Below, one piece after another: positions 8,097 to 15,767 of a stretch of 64,000 nucleotides of DNA; position 1 is the first letter of the stretch, and each line of letters opens with the position of its first letter. Origin of the DNA: Alphaproteobacteria bacterium (GTDB taxonomy: Bacteria; Pseudomonadota; Alphaproteobacteria; ATCC43930; CGMCC-115725). The stretch is from positions 62,001-126,000 of the forward strand of contig JAJPHB010000077.1 in the NCBI GenBank assembly GCA_021325525.1, written 5' to 3'. Under the pieces are notes generated by a model. That model was not told where the DNA came from and made no database searches. It was given only the letters and a program-made list of their open reading frames with translations. Position numbers and translations under genes: made by a program.

Positions 8097-9683
8097 CTAA
8101 CGGTATCGGCGCGTTCCGGTCGTGCGGATTTCGCAATGCTTCTCCCCGGCCTCGTCGCGCGGCGGAGCGCCGGACGCGGCCTCCGGCTTCGGGAGCTCTC
8201 GCTTCAGGATCTCGGCGAGGCGAAGCATCGCCGCCTCCATGGCCGCGGGCGTCGCTCCGGCGTAGCCGAAGAGAAACCCCGATTGCCGCGCCGGCCCGGC
8301 GTAGTAGCGCGAGAGCGGCGCCAGGACGATGCCGGCGCCTGCGGCGGCCTCGGCGAGCGCCACGTCGTCGAAACCCCGCGCCCGCTCCGCGAGCGGATAG
8401 CCGACGAGATGCATGCCGGCCTCATCGGGCGCGAGGGTCAGCATGTCGCCCAAATGGCGTTGCGCCGCTTCAATCAGCGCCGCTTGGCGCGCGGCATAGA
8501 GATGGCGCATGCGGCGCAGATGGGCGGCGAAGTGGCCCTCGGCGATGAAGCGTGCGAGAGCCGCCTGAGCGACGCTCGCGGCGGGGGCTTCGAGGAGCGG
8601 TATCGCCCGGATCAGCGTCGCGCCGAGGGCCGGCGGCGCCAGCAGGTAGCCGAGGCGGAGACCGGGAAAGAGCACCTTCGAGAAGGTCCCGAGATAGATG
8701 ACCCGCCCGCTCTCGTCGAGCAGGCGCAGCGGCTCGAGCGGCCGCCCGCGGTAGCGGAACTCGCTGTCGTAATCGTCCTCGATGATCCAGGCATCGGCTT
8801 CTTCCGCCCAGCGCAGGAGCTCGAGGCGCCGCGGCAGGCTCATCACGGCGCCGAGCGGATATTGGTGCGAGGGCGCGACGACGGCGAGGCGGGCCCGGGG
8901 CGCGATGCGGCGGCCGGCGGCGACGGAGATGCCTTCGCGATCAACGGGAACGGCCTCGATCGCGGCGCCGACGGCGGTGAGGATCGCCCGCAGCGCGGGA
9001 TAGCCCGGCTCTTCGAGCCAGACCCTATCGCCGGGGTCGAGGACGAGGCGCGCCACCAGGTTGAGCGCCTGCTGCGTGCCGGAGGTGACGATGACGTCCT
9101 CCGCCCGACAATCGAGCCCGCGGGCGCCGCGAAGGTAGTCCGCAATCGCCTCGCGCAAGGCGGGGTGGCCGGCGGCGGTGAGCGCGAGGAGGCGCCCGCT
9201 GCCGGCGCTCCGCCAGCTTTCCGCCATCAGCTTGGCCCAGATGTCGTGCGGAAAATCGCCGAGCGCCGGCTGGCCTGTCGCGAAGGGAGTGCCGCCGCTC
9301 GGACGGGGGCCGCCCGCCGCCAGCAACTTCTCGGCGAGAACCGAGAGGCGCGGCCGCCGGTCGGCGCTCGCCGCGCGCTGCTTCGAGCGGCGCCGCACCG
9401 AAAGGAGGTGGTCCGGCACCTCCTCGGCGACGAAGGTTCCCGAGCCGCCGGTGCTGCGCAGATAGCCTTCGGCATGGAGCTGGTCGAAGGCGAGAAGCAC
9501 CGTGCCGCGCGCGCAGCCGAGCTCATGGGCGAAGAGGCGCGAGGACGGGAGCCGCACCCCCGGCGCGAGGCGGCCGTCGAGAATGGCTGCGCGGAGCTGC
9601 GCATAAACCTGCCGGTGCAGCGGCAGCTCGGCATCGGGGTCGAGAGCGATGCCGGTCAGCAGATAGCGCGCGGTGCGAGCCAT
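8097..9683 (-). CDS. MocR/PdxR-type GntR regulator with aminotransferase-like domain
   Basis: 528-residue transcription factor: a winged-helix GntR domain at about residues 15-85 (LPLHRQVYAQLRAAIL, LPSSRLFAHELGCARGTV) joined to a fold-type I PLP domain from about residue 125. The PLP-binding lysine is K336 in LGTFSKVLFPGLRLGY, and IEDDYDSEFRY precedes it. It is divergent from a pyridoxamine-phosphate-oxidase-like gene at 9783, the classic MocR layout in which the regulator controls the neighbour, often in response to PLP or an amine. The 99-bp gap holds imperfect AAACNGGT half-sites (9693-9700 and 9737-9744). Confidence 0.92.
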   Translation of the reverse strand: MARTARYLLTGIALDPDAELPLHRQVYAQLRAAILDGRLAPGVRLPSSRLFAHELGCARGTVLLAFDQLHAEGYLRSTGGSGTFVAEEVPDHLLSVRRRSKQRAASADRRPRLSVLAEKLLAAGGPRPSGGTPFATGQPALGDFPHDIWAKLMAESWRSAGSGRLLALTAAGHPALREAIADYLRGARGLDCRAEDVIVTSGTQQALNLVARLVLDPGDRVWLEEPGYPALRAILTAVGAAIEAVPVDREGISVAAGRRIAPRARLAVVAPSHQYPLGAVMSLPRRLELLRWAEEADAWIIEDDYDSEFRYRGRPLEPLRLLDESGRVIYLGTFSKVLFPGLRLGYLLAPPALGATLIRAIPLLEAPAASVAQAALARFIAEGHFAAHLRRMRHLYAARQAALIEAAQRHLGDMLTLAPDEAGMHLVGYPLAERARGFDDVALAEAAAGAGIVLAPLSRYYAGPARQSGFLFGYAGATPAAMEAAMLRLAEILKRELPKPEAASGAPPRDEAGEKHCEIRTTGTRRYR

Positions 9684-9692
9684 GGCGGCCTC

Positions 9693-9744
9693 AAACTGGT
9701 CTCCTCCATTTTACGCAATCCGGCTCTTTCGAGTGAACCGGTTT
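9693..9744. promoter_or_regulatory. Possible MocR operator half-sites in divergent gap
   Basis: Between the divergent MocR gene and the PNPOx-like gene, AAACTGGT (9693-9700) and ACCGGTTT (9737-9744) form an inverted pair with one mismatch in eight. The placement fits autoregulation plus control of the plus-strand gene. This is inference from position and weak symmetry only. Confidence 0.35.
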
Positions 9745-9782
9745 CCGCGCCAGCTTCGTCCCGGACACAACGGAGCGAGCCC

Positions 9783-10457
9783 ATGCCCGACAGCACCGAT
9801 CTGGCGAAACCGGCAGCGCCCAGCGCCCGCACCCGCGTCAAGCGCCTGCCGGAGCGCGGCCATTACGACCGCGAGACGATCCACGCCATCCTCGATGCCG
9901 GCCTTGTTTGTCACGTCGGCTACGTCATCGAGGGGCAGCCCTATGTGACGCCGACGGCCTATTGGCGCGAAGGCGACCGCGTTTATTGGCACGGCTCCTC
10001 GGCGAGCCGCATGCTGCGCCAGGTGAAGGGCGGCGTGCCGGTCTGCTTCACCGTCAGCCTGCTCGACGGCATCGTCTTCGCGCGCTCGGGCTTTCACCAT
10101 TCGCTCAACTACCGCGCCGTCATGGCCCTCGGCACGGCCGAGGCGGTCGAAGGAGAGGCGGCGAAGCTGGCGGCGCTCGAAGCCTTCTCGGAGCGGATCG
10201 CGCCCGGCCGTTGGCGCGAGCTGCGGCCGCCGACCGCGCAGGAGGTGAAGGCGACGACCATCCTTCACATGGCGCTCGACGAGGCCTCGGCGAAGATCCG
10301 GACCGGCGATCCCAAGGATGACGAGCCGGATTACGCGCTGCCGATCTGGGCCGGCGTGCTGCCGATCCGGCTCGTCGCCGGGCAGCCCGAGGCGGATCGC
10401 CGCCTCGCGCCGGGGATACCGCTGCCGGCGCATCTCGGCGCCTTCTCGATCGGCTGA
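9783..10457 (+). CDS. Pyridoxamine 5'-phosphate oxidase-like flavoprotein
   Basis: 224-residue protein of the PNPOx-like split-barrel superfamily (Pyridox_ox_2 type), likely binding FMN or another flavin; members are often annotated flavin-nucleotide-binding protein. Visible landmarks are HAILDAGLVCHVGYVIEGQP, PTAYWREGDRVYWHGSSASR and FHHSLNYRAVM, the usual strands and cofactor-contact segments of this group. It is transcribed away from the MocR gene, which probably regulates it. Not a classical PdxH: the known PdxH carboxyl signature is missing, so vitamin B6 oxidation is not established. Confidence 0.82.
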   Translation: MPDSTDLAKPAAPSARTRVKRLPERGHYDRETIHAILDAGLVCHVGYVIEGQPYVTPTAYWREGDRVYWHGSSASRMLRQVKGGVPVCFTVSLLDGIVFARSGFHHSLNYRAVMALGTAEAVEGEAAKLAALEAFSERIAPGRWRELRPPTAQEVKATTILHMALDEASAKIRTGDPKDDEPDYALPIWAGVLPIRLVAGQPEADRRLAPGIPLPAHLGAFSIG

Positions 10458-10503
10458 GCGGAGAGGTCCGAACCTCGGAAGAGCGTGAATTCGCTTGTAC
10501 GGC

Positions 10504-10530
10504 GCCGTCCACTTTGGTTGAGTGGACGGC
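10504..10530 (+). promoter_or_regulatory. Hairpin over the ribosome-binding region of the FecR-domain gene
   Basis: GCCGTCCACT (10504-10513) and AGTGGACGGC (10521-10530) are perfect 10-bp complementary arms around a seven-base loop. The structure ends four bases before the ATG at 10535, so the ribosome-binding region would be in the stem. It has no T-tract, so it is not a standard terminator for the upstream gene. A role in translational control is inferred. Confidence 0.55.
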
Positions 10531-10534
10531 CGCC

Positions 10535-11005
10535 ATGTCGCCTTTTCCGAGATATCGCAGCATTTTGCCTCTCGCCGGCTTCGCCGTGGCGTTGGTCCTC
10601 GCTGCGCCCTTCGGGATGGCTGAGGAGGGGCTGCGCGTCGGCACCATCAAGACGCTGCGCGGCGAGGCACGGGTTCTGGGCTCGGGGGCCGCGCGCGCCG
10701 CCGCGATCGGCGGCGCCGTCCATCAGGACGATACGATCGAGACCGGCAAGGATGGCGCGCTCGGCCTCACCTTCATCGACGACACAACTCTGTCCCTCGG
10801 GCCGAATTCGCGGATTCGGCTGAGCAAGGTGGTGTTCGACCCCGACAAAGGGAATTTCGCCTTTCTCGCCGACATTGCCCGCGGCACCTTCATGTTCGTT
10901 TCGGGCGCGATCGCCAAGCTCGCGCCGCAATCCGAGAAGATCACGACGCCGGTCGGCACCATCGGCATTCGGGGGACGCGGTTCCTGGTCAGGATCGACG
11001 AGTAG
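10535..11005 (+). CDS. Exported FecR-domain protein
   Basis: 156-residue protein with an amino-terminal signal peptide (hydrophobic core ILPLAGFAVALVLAAPFGMA) followed by one FecR domain (residues about 30-156) with the characteristic DDTIETGKDGALGLTF, DDTTLSLGPNSRI and the end motif TPVGTIGIRGTRF. It lacks the transmembrane helix of true FecR anti-sigma regulators, so it is most likely periplasmic. Function of such stand-alone FecR domains is not settled. Its stop TAG is immediately followed by the ATG of the OmpA-like lipoprotein, so the two form an operon. Upstream, a stable hairpin covers the ribosome-binding region. Confidence 0.85.
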   Translation: MSPFPRYRSILPLAGFAVALVLAAPFGMAEEGLRVGTIKTLRGEARVLGSGAARAAAIGGAVHQDDTIETGKDGALGLTFIDDTTLSLGPNSRIRLSKVVFDPDKGNFAFLADIARGTFMFVSGAIAKLAPQSEKITTPVGTIGIRGTRFLVRIDE

Positions 11006-11590
11006 ATGAAGCGGCTGCGCCCGCTCGCTCTTGCCGCGCTGCTCGCGGCCTGCGCCTCGGGAAACGAGATCGTGCTGCTTCCCAATCCCGACGGCTCGCC
11101 GAGCGCGGTGGTGGTCAGCAATGCCGGCGGGACGGCCGTCCTCGACCGTCCCAACGCGGCGCTCGCCGTGGCTCGGCAGAGCAGCGCGCCCGAGCCCGTC
11201 ACGCTGTCGGAAGCGGAGATCCAGCGGCGCTGGGCCGATGCCATCGCCTATCAGCCGCCGCGCCCGGTGACGCTCATCCTCTACTTCGTTCTCGATACGA
11301 CCGAGCTGACGCCGGCCTCGAAGGCGATGCTGCCGCAGGTGCTCGACCTCATCCGCCAGCGCCCGGCTCCCGAAGTCGCCATCATCGGCCACACCGACCG
11401 CTCGGGCGACCGCCGCTACAACGAGGAGCTCGGTCTGCGCCGGGCCGAAGCCGTGCGCCGCCAGATCGAGGCGATCGGGGTTCCGCCCGACCTCATCACC
11501 GTCACCTCCCAGGGCGCCGGCAATCCGCTCGTCGTGCCGAGCCGGCCCTATGAGCCGCGCAACCGCCGCGTCGAGATCACGGTCCGCTGA
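11006..11590 (+). CDS. OmpA-family lipoprotein
   Basis: 194-residue lipoprotein: the signal peptide ends in a lipobox around ALLAAC, giving an amino-terminal acylated cysteine. After a linker, an OmpA-like peptidoglycan-binding domain covers about residues 85-194, with the HTDRSGDRRYNEELGLRRAE signature and the end motif NRRVEI. It probably tethers the outer membrane to the cell wall. It starts directly after the stop codon of the FecR-domain gene. Three bases follow DNA ends of the convergent hydrolase gene closely, so transcription meets here. Confidence 0.9.
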   Translation: MKRLRPLALAALLAACASGNEIVLLPNPDGSPSAVVVSNAGGTAVLDRPNAALAVARQSSAPEPVTLSEAEIQRRWADAIAYQPPRPVTLILYFVLDTTELTPASKAMLPQVLDLIRQRPAPEVAIIGHTDRSGDRRYNEELGLRRAEAVRRQIEAIGVPPDLITVTSQGAGNPLVVPSRPYEPRNRRVEITVR

Positions 11591-11599
11591 GAGCGCCGT

Positions 11600-13633
11600 T
11601 CATTCGAGCGTCACGGCGTGACGCGGGCGCCCCCAATCGGCGGCCCCGGCAGCGCAGCGCTCGATATCCTCCGCAATCATCAGCCCGTCCGCGACGAGGC
11701 GCTCGGCGGCGGCGCGGATCGCCGCGACATAGGCGTCCTTATCGGGATAGCGTTCGAGGATTGCCGGGCGAGGATCTCCCGTATAGGCGCGCTCCTCGGC
11801 GGTCTCGGCGAAGGGGATGTAGCTGCCGGTATATTCATGAAGGGCGCCGTGGCCGAAACCGCGGGCCCGCAGGTTCCACCCCGTATAGGTGCCGAGCGGC
11901 GCCGCCACCATGGGCGCGCGCACGCCGGCGATGTCGTTGCCGTCCGCGTCGACCGCCGGCACGAGCACGGCATAATGCGCGTCCGGCACCGGGTCCGGCG
12001 GCTGCTTCACGAGCTGCCCGCTCTCGTCCCATTCGGGCCCGAAATCGAGGCCTTGCAATTCGCTGGGCCGGGGCGGCAGCGCGACGCCGGGGATGGCCGG
12101 GAAGCGCGCGCGCCACTCGGCCATGGTGACGAGGGTGCCGTCGGCGCGGCGCGGGACGCGGCTCGGCGGCGGCGGCGCGCCGGTGCTCGCCCACCGGTCC
12201 ATCGCGTCCAGCATGGCGCGGAAGAGCATCGAGGTCGCGACGCAATTGACGAGGTTCTGGCAGATGCCGCGCGACGGCGCCTTCAGCGCCGGATCGGCGA
12301 AATGCTGCGAGCTTGCCCAGGCGTAGATGCGGACTCCCTCGGGCTCGGCGAGATCGCGGCCTTCGGTGTCGGTGTGGACGAGCGAGCCGCGGCGCTGCCA
12401 ATACTCCGTTGCGCTCTGGGTGTGGATGACGAGCGGGTCGGTCTCAGGCCGCTTCAGGATCGCGTCGCGCTCGCCTGTCACGTGATCGGTGGAGACGGCA
12501 TAGGCGAAGGGGAAGCGATCGGCGGGATTGTCGTGCTCTTCATATTGCTGGCCGGCCGGCAGCACGGCGTTGCCGAAGCGGTGGTTCAGCACCATGCGCC
12601 CGCCGCCCGCGACGTGCGGCAGCACGCCGTCGAAAACGCGCCGGCCCCCGGCATCCGCGTTGAAGCCGCGATAGACGAAGTCGCGGATGCAGCGGCCGGT
12701 CTGCGAGCGGCCCCAGGCATAGGCCTTCTCGATGCCGCCCTCGGCATCGCGCAGAGGGTTCGTCTGCCCAGCGGCGTCGCGCTCGCCATATTTGAGGAAG
12801 CTGGCGAAATCGCGCACCGCGACATGGCCGAGCCCCAGTACCAGCGGGTCCCGGGCGGTGTAGACGAGCTCGTAGATCCAGCCCGGCGCGAAGCCGGCGG
12901 GAATGTGGATATGCGTCTCCGAGGGCACGATCGCCCGCTCGCCGCCCTGGCCGTCGAGTCCGGTGCCGCCCTCGATCCGGGCGAAGCGCCACGCATCGGC
13001 CGACACGGGAATGCGCGGATCCTCGGGGTAGCGCCGCCGCGTCAAGCGTGCCTGCCGCGTATCGAGGGATACAGTCGGATGGCTGCGCGTCGACACCCAG
13101 CCGCTGAGGGGAAAGGTCGTGACGCCGGGCGCGTCGGCGATGAATTCGGTACGGACGAGACCGGTGATCGGCCGTCCATCCTCGGTGGCGACCGGCAGAT
13201 CGAGGATCATGCGGCCGTCGCCCGGCAGGAGGTCGCCCTGCCAGGCGATCCAGGCGATCGTGTAGCCGCGGCGCATGAGGAAGCCGTTGCCGGCATGAGC
13301 GAGGGTCCGCGGGTCGTTGCTGGCCGGCGCGTCGTTGAAGAACTGCAGGACGCGCTTGTTGCCGCGGTTGCCGTAATCGAGCAGCAGCCGGCGGTTGCCG
13401 CGCGCCAGCTGCTGCGGCTTCAGGATGGTGAAATCGCCGGCGAAGCGGACGAGACCCTCGGCGTCGCGCGGCGCCTTGTCGAGATCGGTGATGCCGCGCT
13501 GCGCCGCTGCGCGCGGATCGACGGCGAAATGCGCCCGGCCGTCGAGGCGCTCATAGGCGCCCGCGTCGCCGAAAGCGTGACCTGCGGCAAACGCCGACCG
13601 CTCGCTGATGCGGAGCTCGATCCGGTTCGTCAT
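11600..13633 (-). CDS. Alpha/beta-hydrolase domain protein (Abhydrolase_10 type)
   Basis: 677-residue protein of the large alpha/beta-hydrolase-domain family of unknown substrate. The amino end (GDAGAYERLDGRAHFAVDP) is typical of these proteins, and the AYAWGRSQTGRCIRDFVYRG segment carries the nucleophile-elbow-like sequence GRSQTG (G-x-S-x-T-G form). No signal peptide is evident. It is the last gene of a probable minus-strand operon after the MFS gene (14245-15477) and a nitroreductase gene 15 bp upstream. Likely an esterase or amidase acting on a small exogenous compound, by inference only. Confidence 0.8.
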   Translation of the reverse strand: MTNRIELRISERSAFAAGHAFGDAGAYERLDGRAHFAVDPRAAAQRGITDLDKAPRDAEGLVRFAGDFTILKPQQLARGNRRLLLDYGNRGNKRVLQFFNDAPASNDPRTLAHAGNGFLMRRGYTIAWIAWQGDLLPGDGRMILDLPVATEDGRPITGLVRTEFIADAPGVTTFPLSGWVSTRSHPTVSLDTRQARLTRRRYPEDPRIPVSADAWRFARIEGGTGLDGQGGERAIVPSETHIHIPAGFAPGWIYELVYTARDPLVLGLGHVAVRDFASFLKYGERDAAGQTNPLRDAEGGIEKAYAWGRSQTGRCIRDFVYRGFNADAGGRRVFDGVLPHVAGGGRMVLNHRFGNAVLPAGQQYEEHDNPADRFPFAYAVSTDHVTGERDAILKRPETDPLVIHTQSATEYWQRRGSLVHTDTEGRDLAEPEGVRIYAWASSQHFADPALKAPSRGICQNLVNCVATSMLFRAMLDAMDRWASTGAPPPPSRVPRRADGTLVTMAEWRARFPAIPGVALPPRPSELQGLDFGPEWDESGQLVKQPPDPVPDAHYAVLVPAVDADGNDIAGVRAPMVAAPLGTYTGWNLRARGFGHGALHEYTGSYIPFAETAEERAYTGDPRPAILERYPDKDAYVAAIRAAAERLVADGLMIAEDIERCAAGAADWGRPRHAVTLE

Positions 13634-13648
13634 GGGGCGTCTCGCAAA

Positions 13649-14203
13649 TCAGGCGAAGCGACGCACGATCGGCGCGGGCTCGACGGCGCGCGGCGGTCCA
13701 GCGAGCGCCACCGTACCCAGATAAAGAAACGCGACGATCGTGTCATCGCGGCCGAAGCCGAGCGCCGCCTTGATCTCCGGATCGTAGGCGGGGGCGCCGG
13801 TCCGCCAGAAGCCGCCGAGGCCCATGGCGTGCGCCGCGACCAAGATGTTCTGCGCGGCAGCCCCGACAGCCACGATCTGCTCGATTTCCGGCACTTTGGG
13901 ATTGTCCTGCGTCGCCGCTGCGATGGCGAGAATCATCGGCGCACGCATCGCCTTTTGCCGCTCCGCCTCGATCTTGCCGGCGGGAGCCGTCGGCTCGCGC
14001 CGCTGCAGCGCGTTCGCCAGCACATCGCCGAAGCGCTGCCGCGCCGCGCCTTCGATGACGACGAAGCGCCAGGGCCGCATCCGGCCGTGGTCGGGAGCGG
14101 CGGCCGCCGCCGCGATCAGGCGCTCGAGCTGAGCCGATGAGGGACCGGGTTCGCCGAGCTTGGCGGGGGAGACACGCGTCGTCAGGGCAGTGATGGCGTC
14201 CAT
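13649..14203 (-). CDS. Nitroreductase family protein (YdjA-like)
   Basis: 184-residue FMN-dependent nitroreductase-fold protein, short form resembling YdjA. The amino part has APDHGRMRPWRFVVIEG, in which the N/D-H-x-R-x-W region contacts FMN, and the carboxyl half has VAVGAAAQNILVAAHAMGLG and GFWRTGAPAYDP, all typical. The start is the ATG at 14203; longer upstream frames in this strand overlap the MFS coding sequence and look like shadows. Lies between the hydrolase and MFS genes with gaps of 15 and 41 bp. Physiological substrate unknown. Confidence 0.9.
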   Translation of the reverse strand: MDAITALTTRVSPAKLGEPGPSSAQLERLIAAAAAAPDHGRMRPWRFVVIEGAARQRFGDVLANALQRREPTAPAGKIEAERQKAMRAPMILAIAAATQDNPKVPEIEQIVAVGAAAQNILVAAHAMGLGGFWRTGAPAYDPEIKAALGFGRDDTIVAFLYLGTVALAGPPRAVEPAPIVRRFA

Positions 14204-14244
14204 GCGGGGGGCGGCAGCCTTCTCGGGTCGAGTGCGGTGAGACC

Positions 14245-15477
14245 CTAAGGGCGGGCGCGCGGCGGCGTCAATGCCGGCGGCGTTCTCTCCGCCTCCTCGG
14301 GCGGCTTCACCCGGCGGAACATGAAGAGGAGCAGCAGATCGTAGGCGATCTTGAGCGCGCCGCCGATGAGGAGGGGCAGGGCGAAGGAGCCGATGCTCAT
14401 CAGCCATCCGGCGAGCACGGGGCTCGCCGAAGAGGCGAGGCTGCGCGGCACGGCGGTGATGCTCGCGGCCGCGGCTCGCTCCGGCGGCGTCACGATCGCC
14501 ATGACGTAGGAGGTTCGCGTCGGCACGTCCATCTGCGACAGCCCGGCGCGGACAAGGAGGAGGGCAAGGACGATCCAGAGATCGCCGGTAAAGGGACAGA
14601 TCATGATGCAGAGGCTGGAGGGGATGTGGGTGAAGACCATGGTGTTGACGAGGCCGATCCGCGCGGCGATGCGAGCGGCGATGGGGAAGGAGGCGGCGCT
14701 GAGCAGCCCCGACCAGAAGAAGAAGCTCGCCGCCGCCTCGAGCGACAGGCCGAACCGCTGGAAGAGCCACAGCGCCAGCAACGACTGGACGAAGAAGCCG
14801 CCGCCGAACGAGTCCATGCTGAAGAGCCCGGCGAGGACGAGGACGGTGCGGCGCGAGGCGCCGAGCGGCTGCTTGGCGCCGCCGAGGCCGGCCTCGGCCG
14901 AGGGCAGCCGCCGGTAAAGCGCGAGCGCGAGGAGGCCGAGGAGGGCGTAGCCGGCGAACATCGCGCGCATGGCGGCGGCGGGATCGAGGTCAATTGCGCG
15001 CGCGATCACCGCCGGCAGCGCGGCAGCGAGGGCGCCGAGCGCGCCGAGGAGCGAGCCGACGAGACTGTAGCGGGCGAAGAGCGAGGTTCGCTTCTCATCG
15101 GGGCCCGCATGGGCGAGGAGGGAATGCTCGAGCGGGAGAAAGAGGCTGACATCGCCCGAGGATGGGTTGAGCGTGCCGATGAATCCGACGACGACCAGCG
15201 GCCAGAATTGGCGAAGCTCGGCGAAACACAGCCCCGTCGCCATCATCAGGATCGAGGAACCGATCAGCATCCGCCGCGCATCAAGGCGGTGGGCGACAAG
15301 GCCGACGCCGAGCGTCAGCACCGCCGAGCCGAGCAGCGTCGCGGTCGTCAGCAGCCCGATCTGCAAGGCATCGAAGCCGAGCGCCGAGAGGTAGGCCGGC
15401 AGGAGCAGCGCGACGAAGCCGTCGCCGAAGGCGCGCACGCTGCGCGTCACCAGCAGAAGCCGTGCCGGCCGCGTCAC
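14245..15477 (-). CDS. MFS transporter
   Basis: 410-residue integral inner-membrane protein with about 12 predicted hydrophobic segments, MFS fold. Landmarks: GLVAHRLDARRMLIGSSIL matches the loop 2-3 motif A region, and RAGLSQMDVPTRTSYVMAIV in the second half is seen in a subgroup of MFS proteins with few characterised members. The start is GTG (an upstream ATG is out of frame and stops at once). First gene of a probable operon with the nitroreductase and hydrolase downstream, perhaps uptake and processing of one compound. Substrate not identifiable. Confidence 0.85.
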   Translation of the reverse strand: MTRPARLLLVTRSVRAFGDGFVALLLPAYLSALGFDALQIGLLTTATLLGSAVLTLGVGLVAHRLDARRMLIGSSILMMATGLCFAELRQFWPLVVVGFIGTLNPSSGDVSLFLPLEHSLLAHAGPDEKRTSLFARYSLVGSLLGALGALAAALPAVIARAIDLDPAAAMRAMFAGYALLGLLALALYRRLPSAEAGLGGAKQPLGASRRTVLVLAGLFSMDSFGGGFFVQSLLALWLFQRFGLSLEAAASFFFWSGLLSAASFPIAARIAARIGLVNTMVFTHIPSSLCIMICPFTGDLWIVLALLLVRAGLSQMDVPTRTSYVMAIVTPPERAAAASITAVPRSLASSASPVLAGWLMSIGSFALPLLIGGALKIAYDLLLLFMFRRVKPPEEAERTPPALTPPRARP

Positions 15478-15647
15478 GGCCGCGGCCTCATGGCGACGGC
15501 ATTCCTCGGCATCTTTCGCAGGAAGTCACCGTCCATCGCCCTCTCCCATCCGCGCCTGCGGCGGTTCGAGCAGAGCTTGGACGCGATCCGTCTCACGGGG
15601 AGCCTGCATCCCCGATGCGCATGCTTATAACGCCGAAGCGCTGGCGC

Positions 15648-15681
15648 GGCAATCGGCTGCGCGGCGCGGGCAATCGGTTGC
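15648..15681. repeat. Direct repeat upstream of the caspase operon
   Basis: GGCAATCGGCTGC (15648-15660) and GGCAATCGGTTGC (15669-15681) differ at one position and start 21 bp apart, about two helical turns, so both would face the same side of the DNA. They sit 87 bp upstream of the first ATG of the barrel-caspase-lipoprotein operon. Such phased repeats are typical sites for response regulators or other activators. The rest of the 290-bp gap (15478-15767) shows no convincing promoter box or RNA gene. Confidence 0.5.
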
Positions 15682-15767
15682 AGAGTGCCCCTCGATGTTG
15701 CTCCTTGCGTTGTGCGGACAAACGTAGTTCAAGACGATCCACGACCTGCGATGCCAGGGGGTGGATC

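Noticed and set aside
6576-10457. A 1293-residue plus-strand open frame across the MFS and MocR genes
   Set aside because: It is mostly antisense to two well-recognised minus-strand proteins, is Arg/Glu-rich as expected from GC-rich antisense frames, and only its last 225 codons (the PNPOx-like protein) are real.
11618-14140. An 840-residue plus-strand open frame
   Set aside because: Antisense to the alpha/beta hydrolase and nitroreductase genes; no start signal or family resemblance.
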